Assembly: GCA_947493195.1 (NCBI GenBank)
Contig: CANLQG010000009.1
Location: 62,001 to 126,000 of the forward strand
Reading direction: 5' to 3'
Origin: an uncultured Sphingomonadaceae bacterium
GTDB lineage: Bacteria; Pseudomonadota; Alphaproteobacteria; Sphingomonadales; Sphingomonadaceae
DNA: 64,000 nt
Numbering within the stretch: position 1 is the first letter of the stretch; each line of letters starts with the position of its first letter. Below are positions 18,445 through 26,700 of the stretch, in pieces. Both the position numbers and the translations under genes were made by a program. The notes under the pieces are model-generated. The model had not been told where the DNA came from. It was given only the letters and a program-made list of their open reading frames with translations, and ran no database searches.

Positions 18445-18521
18445 CGGGAAGTAGCGCAGCCTGGTAGCGCATCACACTGGGGGTGTGGGGGTCGCAGGTT
18501 CGAATCCTGTCTTCCCGACCA
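18445..18521 (+). tRNA. tRNA-Pro (anticodon GGG), CCA encoded
   Basis: The acceptor stem CGGGAAG pairs with CTTCCCG. The D arm is GCGCAGCCTGGTAGCGC, and the anticodon loop CTGGGGG gives GGG. The T arm is GCAGGTTCGAATCCTGT, and ACCA ends the gene. The GGG anticodon reads CCC and CCU proline codons. The tRNA lies at the border between conserved core genes and the accessory TPS/T6SS region. The flanks CCACTGGT and ACCAGTGG are complementary and extend the acceptor stem, followed by TTTTT. Confidence 0.95.
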
Positions 18522-18942
18522 GTGGTTTTTCTCCTCTTCTCCCCCGCACGGCCATTCGCGGCCTGCCTTGCTCCACTGCTCTCGCAGCGGCCTTCGCCGT
18601 ATGCGCGTGAATGCCGCAGCCCACGCACAATGAATGCGCGCTTTTGCGGTCATCACACCGTTACCACCGCCATTACGGCGCCTGCGTAATGCGCGAGCCA
18701 GACCTTATGGAACGATATCGACGGCTCACAGCCTGTCGCCACGACTAGACATATGAATCGTAAGTAAAAATGTCGCGATAACCCTGAAATTGGCGTATTT
18801 CTACAAATGCACAATCTGCCAATAGTTGGGCACTACTCCGATTGACATGTCCTGCACCGGTAGCTTAACCAAAAGGCACTGTAGATTCGAGCCGTTAGCG
18901 CCGATCCCTTGGCGCTGGCACGAAACCCGGGGGGGGGCACTG
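18522..18942. other. 421-base intergenic region before the TPS operon
   Basis: No gene with coding support is seen here. The first bases hold the tRNA trailer and a T-run. A TTGACA box at 18842-18847 has only a weak -10 candidate (TTAACC) 17 bases later and may belong to the promoter of the transporter gene. The last bases contain a run of nine G residues at 18929-18937, directly before the transporter start. The central part is AT-richer than its surroundings, which fits a regulatory region. Confidence 0.5.
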
Positions 18943-20679
18943 ATGAGTAACAATCGTTTGCGTCGGCAAAGCTTTCTTGCGGCGTGCTTTTCACTCCCGC
19001 TACTTTCCTTTTCGATACCGGCCCTGGCGCAAGACACGGACGCGCCCACCAGAGAGGAACTTGATCCGGACGGTCCGGACGATGGTCTTCTCCCGCCTGC
19101 AAACGTCCGCTTCGATGGTGAATTCGCCCGTCAGAACTGTCCCTTCATCGGCAATGACCTGCGTGTGCGAATCGACCGGATCGAATTCGTCAATTCGGCC
19201 GGCGGCGCCGTGCCCGAAGAATTGCTCGACAGTCTTTCCGGAATCACCGCGCCAGGCGGCGAGCAGGAACTCGCCAGCGTTTGCGACATCCGCGACGCGG
19301 CGAACGAGGCACTCCGCAGGGACGGATGGATTGCCCGCGTGCAGGTACCGCAACAAACGCTGACGGACACCTTGCAACTCAACGTGATTGCCGCTCGGAT
19401 TTCGGAAATCCGTGTCGTCGGCGATGCGGGCCCTTTTCGCGACCAGATCGCGAGCCAGGTTGAAGCCCTGCAGGGCGTATATCCCCTGAACGAACGCGAT
19501 GCCGAGCGCATCCTGCTGCTGGCCAACGATGTTCCGGGTATTACCCTGCAACTCTCCCTCGCGCCGGGTCAGGCGGGCACGGGCGACGTCGTCGGCAACC
19601 TCGCAATCGATTTCGAGCCCTATGCGATCCTGCTTAACACCCGCAATTACAACTCGCGCCGCATCGGGCGCGAGACATTGTATGGCCGGTTCGAGTATTA
19701 CGGCCTTACCGGACTTGCCGACCGCACCTTCGTGGCAGCACAGACGACCTACGATTTCGACGAACAGGTGCTGGTCCAGGCCGGCCACGATTTCGCCCTC
19801 GGGGCAAGCGGCCTACGCGCGGGCGCGGCCTTCACCTATGCCTGGTCCAATCCGTTTATCGAGAACCTCGATCTGAGCACCGACACGCTGCTTGCTGACG
19901 TGAACGTGACCATGCCGGTCCTGCGGAGGGTTGCCGCTTCGGCCGACCTGACGCTGGGCCTCGAATACGCCGACCAGGAAACCAAGGTCGGTGCGGTTTC
20001 GCTGAGCAAGGACTCGACCCGCACGATCTATCTGCGCGGCGACTTTGCCACCGCGATTTCAAACATGGGCTCTTTCCGGACCTATTCGCAAGGGTTCCTC
20101 GAACTGCGCCATGGACTTGGCATCCTTGGCGCCACGGAGTTCGGCCCGTTCGGAACAGCGCAGACCGATGGTGTCTCCGCCTCTCGCCCGTTCGGCGATT
20201 CCACCGCTTTCGTGGTGCGCGGAGAAGCGACGGCAGGCGTGGTCTCATCCGTAGGCCTGGGCCTCAACCTGACCCTTGCCGGGCAATACACCGACGATCC
20301 GCTGCTTAATTTCGATGAATTCAGCATCGGCAACCTCACGATCGGGCGCGGCTATGATCCGGGCGCAAACAGCGGCGACAGGGCGATCGGTGTTGCAGCG
20401 GAGGTCACCCAGGACTTCGTTCTGCGCGAGGGCCTGAAACTGCAGGCATTCGGTTTCTACGACATCGTCCAGATCGAAAACCTGGACCAGGGCACGCCAG
20501 ATCCGTTGCGCACGCTGGAATCATGGGGCGGTGGCCTTCGCCTGAACCTGACCAAGGGCCTGAGCGCGGAAATCGCCTATGCCGAACCGCTCGACCGGCC
20601 GTTGTTCAACGACACGACCGAGCCGCCGGCCAGGGTACTGTTCTCGATAAGCACGCGTTTTCCGTCGCTGTTGCGCTGA
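18943..20679 (+). CDS. Two-partner secretion outer-membrane transporter (TpsB, ShlB/FhaC/HecB family)
   Basis: A 578-residue Omp85-superfamily pore that secretes the exoprotein encoded next to it. The signal peptide is MSNNRLRRQSFLAACFSLPL with cleavage near ALAQ (30). Two POTRA-like segments follow: FVNSAGGAVPEELLDSLSG and LQLNVIAARISEIRVVGDAG. A 16-strand barrel runs from about 210. The L6 loop carries the RGY motif in IGRGYDPGANSGDRA, as expected for the superfamily. The ATG at 18943 is chosen because it gives the signal peptide; the frame is open 39 codons upstream. Nine G residues form its ribosome binding region. The exoprotein gene follows after 23 bases. Confidence 0.92.
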   Translation: MSNNRLRRQSFLAACFSLPLLSFSIPALAQDTDAPTREELDPDGPDDGLLPPANVRFDGEFARQNCPFIGNDLRVRIDRIEFVNSAGGAVPEELLDSLSGITAPGGEQELASVCDIRDAANEALRRDGWIARVQVPQQTLTDTLQLNVIAARISEIRVVGDAGPFRDQIASQVEALQGVYPLNERDAERILLLANDVPGITLQLSLAPGQAGTGDVVGNLAIDFEPYAILLNTRNYNSRRIGRETLYGRFEYYGLTGLADRTFVAAQTTYDFDEQVLVQAGHDFALGASGLRAGAAFTYAWSNPFIENLDLSTDTLLADVNVTMPVLRRVAASADLTLGLEYADQETKVGAVSLSKDSTRTIYLRGDFATAISNMGSFRTYSQGFLELRHGLGILGATEFGPFGTAQTDGVSASRPFGDSTAFVVRGEATAGVVSSVGLGLNLTLAGQYTDDPLLNFDEFSIGNLTIGRGYDPGANSGDRAIGVAAEVTQDFVLREGLKLQAFGFYDIVQIENLDQGTPDPLRTLESWGGGLRLNLTKGLSAEIAYAEPLDRPLFNDTTEPPARVLFSISTRFPSLLR

Positions 20680-20702
20680 TCTGGGGAAGAGGAAATAACA
20701 CG

Positions 20703-23700
20703 ATGAACCGTAACACTGGAAATTTCCGCCTCAACCTCCTCCTCGGAACAGCCGCAGCAGGGATTGTCGCAGTCCCCGGCACTGCCCATGCGCAGCTCGT
20801 TTCGGCAGGGGATCTGAACGCGACATTCGATGCAGCCGCCACCGCGGGCCCGCACATCAACGTCACCAACCCCAGCGCGACCGAAGCGAACATCGAGGTT
20901 CTTGCCGAAGTCGTCGTTGCGGACTGGAACCAGTTCAACGTCCCCGATGCAACGCAACTGACGGTCGTCAACGGCAGCGGCAATGGCGGTATTGCCGCCT
21001 TGCTGAACCGGGTGATCGGGGGCAGTCCGTCCGATCTTGGCGGCACGATTACGGCCACCGATGTCGATCTGTGGATCATCAACCAGAACGGCATCCTGTT
21101 CGGTGACAACACCTCGATCACCGCCAACAGCTTTGTCGCCTCCACCCTCGACATTTCCAACGCCGACTTCTTTGACGGACCGTCCTCGAGCAACTTCAGC
21201 GGACCCTCGGCGGCCGGTATCGTGTCTGCGGGCACCAATGCCCAGTTCATCACCGACGGGTCGCTCTGGTTTGTCTCGCAAAATCTCGATCTGACCGCGT
21301 CCTTCACCTCAACGAACGAGACTGTCGCTTTCATCACGGCCAGCGACGTGGACGTGGCATTCACGCCCGGAAGTCCGCTCAACATCACGGTCAACGCCGG
21401 CAGCACCATTGCCACCGGGCAAACCGTGGGCGGCACCGTGGAAGGCGACTTCGCCGCATTTCACATGGTGTCGGCCGGCGGCGTGCTCGATGGCCTGCTG
21501 CAGGTCGATGCTGATGTCACCGCAACGCACGCCGCTTTCACGCCTGACGGCATCGTCCTGTTCGGCGCCAACGATGGTGCAGACGAGGTCTCGATTGCTG
21601 CTGGCGGTGCACTCGAGTCCACCGGACTGATCAACGTCGACAGCGACGGCGATGTAGCCCTTGCTCAGAACGCGACTGGCGGAGCGATCGCTATCGAAGC
21701 GGCCGGCACGGTGCAGACCGCAGACCTCACATCATCCGCAGGAGCGATTGATGTGACCGGCGACGGTGATGTTTCCACCGGCAATCTCACGGCGACCGAC
21801 GGTAACACGAGCGTTAGCTCGACCACCGGTCTGCTCGACCTGGGCGACGTATCTTCGTCCTTGGATGTCACCCTCACCGCGGCGACCACACTCAATGCCG
21901 GAGTAGTCGACGCAGGAGGCAACCTCACCGCGACCGCGACCGATGCCCTCACCCTCGCCAGCGCCACGGCGGACAGCGACGACGACGACACCGGCGATCT
22001 CACGCTTGCGAGCACCAACGGTCCGCTCACCGTCACCGGCGCATCGTCCGGCGCCTCCGCCGACATCGACAGCGGCGGCACGGCGAGCCTCGGCGATGTG
22101 ACCACAACCGGCGGCGCGCTTGCCATCGATGCCACGGGTGATGTCTCCACCGGCACTCTGGCGGCGACCGGCGGTAACACGAGCGTCGCCTCGACTACCG
22201 GCCTGCTCGACCTGGGGGATGTGTCCTCCAGCCTCGACGTCACCATCACCGCGGCGACCACGCTCGATGCCGGAGTGGTCGACGCGGGCGGCAACCTCAC
22301 CGCCACTGCAACCAATGCCCTCGCCCTCGCCAGCGCCACGGCGGACAGCGACGACAGCGACACCGGCAATCTCACGGTTGCGACAAGCAACGGTCCGCTC
22401 AGCGTCACCGGCGCATCGTCCGGCGTCTCCGCCGACATCGACAGCGGCGGCACGGCCAGCCTTGGTGATGTGACCACCACCGGCGGCGCGCTGGCCGTCG
22501 ATGCCGCTGGCGATATCGATACCGGCAATCTCGCAGCTACCGGCGGCAACACGAGCGTCGCCTCGACCACCGGCCTGCTGGACCTGGGCGACGTGTCTTC
22601 GTCGCTGGATGTCACCCTCACCGCGGCGACCACGCTCGATGCCGGAGTAGTCGACGCGGGCGGCAATCTCGCAGCCACCTCGACGGGCGAGCTGACACTC
22701 GCCAGCGCCACGGCAGACACCGGCGATCTCACGCTTGCGAGCACCAACGGCCCGCTTACCGTCACCGGCGCATCGTCCGGCGTCTCCGCCGACATCGACA
22801 GCGGCGGCACGGCGAGCCTCGGCGACGTGACCACCACCGGCGGCGCGCTTGCCATCGATGCCACTGGCGATATCGACACCGGCAATCTTGCAGCGACCGG
22901 CGGTAACACGAGCGTCGCCTCGACCACCGGCCTGCTGGACCTGGGCGACGTGTCGTCGAGCCTCGGCGTGACCCTCACCTCCGCCACTTCGCTTGCGGCA
23001 GGAGCGGTCAGCGCAGGCGACAACCTCACCGCAACCGCAACCGATGGTCTCACCCTCGCCAGCGCCACGGCGGACAGCGATGACAACGACACCGGCGATC
23101 TCACCCTCGCCAGCACCAACGGTCCGCTTACCGTCACCGGCGCATCGTCCGGCGTCTCCGCCGACATCGACAGCGGCGGCACGGCTAGCCTCGGCGATGT
23201 GACCACCACCGGCGGCGCGCTTGCCATTGATGCCACTGGCGATATCGACACCGGCAATCTTGCAGCGACCGGCGGTAACACGAGCGTCGCCTCGACCACC
23301 GGCCTGCTGGACCTGGGCGACGTGTCGTCGAGCCTCGGCGTGACCCTCACCTCCGCCACTTCGCTTGCGGCAGGAGCGGTCAGCGCAGGCGACAACCTCA
23401 CCGCAACCGCAACCGATGGTCTCACCCTCGCCAGTGCCACAGCTGACAGCGATGACAACGACACCGGCGATCTCACCCTCGCCAGCACCAACGGTCCGCT
23501 TACCGTCACCGGCGTATCGTCCGGAGTCTCCGCCGACATCGACAGCGGCGGCACGGCGAGCCTCGGCGATGTGACCACCACCGGCGGCGCGCTTGCCATC
23601 AATGCCGCGGGCGATATCGACACCGGCAATCTTGCAGCGACCGGCGGCAACACCAGCGTCGCCTCGACCACCGGCCTGCTGGACCTGGGCGACGTGTCTT

Positions 23701-26700
23701 CGTCGCTGGATGTCACCCTCACCGCAGCGACCACGCTCGATACCGGAGTGGTCGGCGCAGGTGGCAACCTGACCGCGACCGCGACCGGCGACCTCACCCT
23801 TGGCAGCGCCACGGCAGACACCGGCGATCTCACCCTCGCCAGCACCAACGGTCCGCTCACCGTCACCGGTGCGTCGTCCGGCGTCTCCGCCGATATCGAC
23901 AGCGGCGGCACGGCGAGCCTCGGCGATGTGACCACCACCGGCGGCGCGCTTGCCATCGATGCCGCGGGCGATATCGACACCGGCAATCTTGCAGCAACCG
24001 GCGGCAACACGAGCGTTACCTCGACCACCGGCCTGCTGGACCTGGGCGACGTGTCTTCGTCGCTGGATGTGACCCTCACCTCCGCCACGACGCTTGAGGC
24101 AGGCGCGGTCAGCGCAGGAAGCAACCTCACCGCAACCTCAGCCGATGCCCTCACCCTTGCCAGCGCCACGGCGGACAGCGATGACGATGACACCGGCGAT
24201 CTCACGCTTGCCAGCACCAACGGCCCGCTCACCGTCACCGGTGCATCGTCCGGCGTCTCCGCCGATATCGACAGCGGCGGCACGGCGAGCCTCGGCGATG
24301 TCACCACCACCGGCGGCGCGCTTGCCATCGATGCCACTGGCGATATCGATACCGGCAATCTTGCAGCGACCGACGGTAACACGAGCGTTGCCTCGACCAC
24401 CGGCCTGCTGGACCTGGGCGATGTGTCGTCGAGCCTCGACGTGACCCTCACCTCCGCCACGACGCTTGCGGCAGGAGCGGTCAGCGCAGGCGGCAATCTT
24501 ACCGCAACCGCAACCGATGATCTCACCCTCGCCAGCGCCACGGCGGACAGCGATGACAACGGCACCGGCGATCTCACCCTCGCCAGCACCAACGGTCCGC
24601 TCACCGTCACCGGTGCGTCGTCCGGCGTCTCCGCCGATATCGACAGCGGCGGCACGGCGAGCCTCGGCGATGTGACCACCACCGGCGGCGCGCTTGCCAT
24701 CGATGCCACAGGCGATATCGACACCGGCAATCTTGCAGCAACCGGCGGCAACACGAGCGTTACCTCGACCACCGGCCTGCTGGACCTAGGGGATGTATCT
24801 TCGTCGCTGGATGTCACCCTCACCTCCGCCACGACGCTTGCGGCAGGCGCGGTCAGCGCAGGCGGCAATCTCGCCGCAACCGCAACCGATGATCTCACCC
24901 TCGCCAGCGCCACGGCGGACAGCGATGACAACGGCACCGGCGATCTCACGCTTGCGAGCACCAACGGCCCGCTCACCGTCACCGGCGCATCGTCCGGCGT
25001 CTCCGCCGACATCGACAGCGGCGGCACGGCGAGCCTCGGCGATGTGACCACCACCGGCGGCGCGCTTGCCATCAATGCCGCGGGCGATATCGACACCGGC
25101 AATCTTGCAGCGACCGGCGGCAACACCAGCGTCGCCTCGACCACCGGCCTGCTGGACCTGGGCGACGTGTCTTCGTCGCTGGATGTCACCCTCACCGCAG
25201 CGACCACGCTCGATACCGGAGTGGTCGGCGCAGGTGGCAACCTGACCGCGACCGCGACCGGCGACCTCACCCTTGGCAGCGCCACGGCAGACACCGGCGA
25301 TCTCACGCTTGCGAGCACCAACGGCCCGCTCACCGTCACTGGTGCATCGTCCGGCGTCTCCGCCGACATCGACAGCGGCGGCACGGCGAGCCTCAGCGAT
25401 GTCACCGCTACTGGAGGCAACCTGAACCTGCAGGCGCAGGGCGACATCTCATTCGCGAACCTTGTCGGAACGGGGATAGCCGGCGGCACCATTCTTGTGA
25501 CTTCGTTGGCCGGTGACATAACGGGCGATAGCAGCACCCTCTCGGCTGGTTCGTTCCAACGCCTTGCGGCTGCGGGCGATATTTCGATTGGTGATGCCCG
25601 ATCAGGCGGCAGCAATATCTTCCTTCTGGCCGGCGGGTCGCTTACCGCGACCGGTACCATCGCAACGTCGCTTGCCGGCGACCCGGCTTCGGGGCATGTG
25701 CTCATGCGGTCCGGCGGCGCAACTAACGTCCAGACAGTCAGCGCGGGCGACGATCTTTTCGCCGAGGCAGGCGCCACATTCTCTGGTGGTGCCCTGTCGG
25801 CCGGTGACGATGTTCGCGTGACTGCGCCCGGCACCATCACCATCACGTCGGCCACCGCGCGCGGAACGGGCGACGATTCCGTGTTCCTCGAATATCAGGG
25901 AGCTTCTGGCCCGAATACGACGACATTAGGTTCTGCAGAGACCCTGACGGGTTCGAACGTGATCTTCAATTCGAGCGCCAATGCGATACGTTCGACCGGA
26001 GACATTACGGCAGCGAACGATGCGATACTGAGTGCTGCCACAACGATCGATGCCGGTTCCGTTACGGCCGGTAATGACCTGACCGCAACCGCCCTCGACC
26101 GTCTGACGCTCGCCACTGCCACGGCTGATAGCGATGACAGCGGTACAGGCAACCTGACGCTCACCAGCACAAGCGGTCCGCTGGAGGTGACTGGCGCATC
26201 GAGCGGTGTGGCAGTCGACATCGACAGCGGGAGCGCAGCAACGCTTGGCTTCGACGGGAACGCCATTTCCCTCACGCAGTCGACCGGCGGCGTGCTGGAT
26301 ATCGATGCCGCAGGCCCCATCAGGACGGGCCAGATACAGGCAGTCGGTGGCAATGCAGAACTGACCTCGGCGAATGGTGCTGTCACGACCGACGATGTCT
26401 CTTCGACAGCAGATGTCCTTCTTAATGCTGCGACCCGGCTGACATCGCAGAACGTTTCGGCATTGAATCACATTGTCGCCGTGTCGGGTGACAATATGAC
26501 GCTCGCCACTGCCACGGCCGACAGCGATGACAGCGGCGCGGGTAACCTCACGCTCACCAGCACGAACGGTCCGCTGGAGGTGAGTGGCGCATCGAGCGGT
26601 GTGGCAGTCGACATCGACAGCGGGAGCGCAGCAACGCTTGGCTTCGACGGGAACATCATTTCCCTCACGCAGTCGACCGGCGGAGTGCTGGATATCGATG

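Noticed and set aside
21774..25448. Possible CRISPR or satellite array
   Set aside because: Repeats are 357-372 bp, in frame and contiguous without spacers, so they are protein repeats.
21665..25855. A 1396-codon open frame on the minus strand across the exoprotein repeats
   Set aside because: Its sequence is a Val/Ser/Pro-rich shadow that repeats with the same unit as the plus-strand array and has no known domain. The plus strand has a signal peptide, TPS domain and operon context. Other long minus-strand frames at 20606-21436, 25926-26921, 26723-28081 and 28088-29077 are shadows of the same kind.
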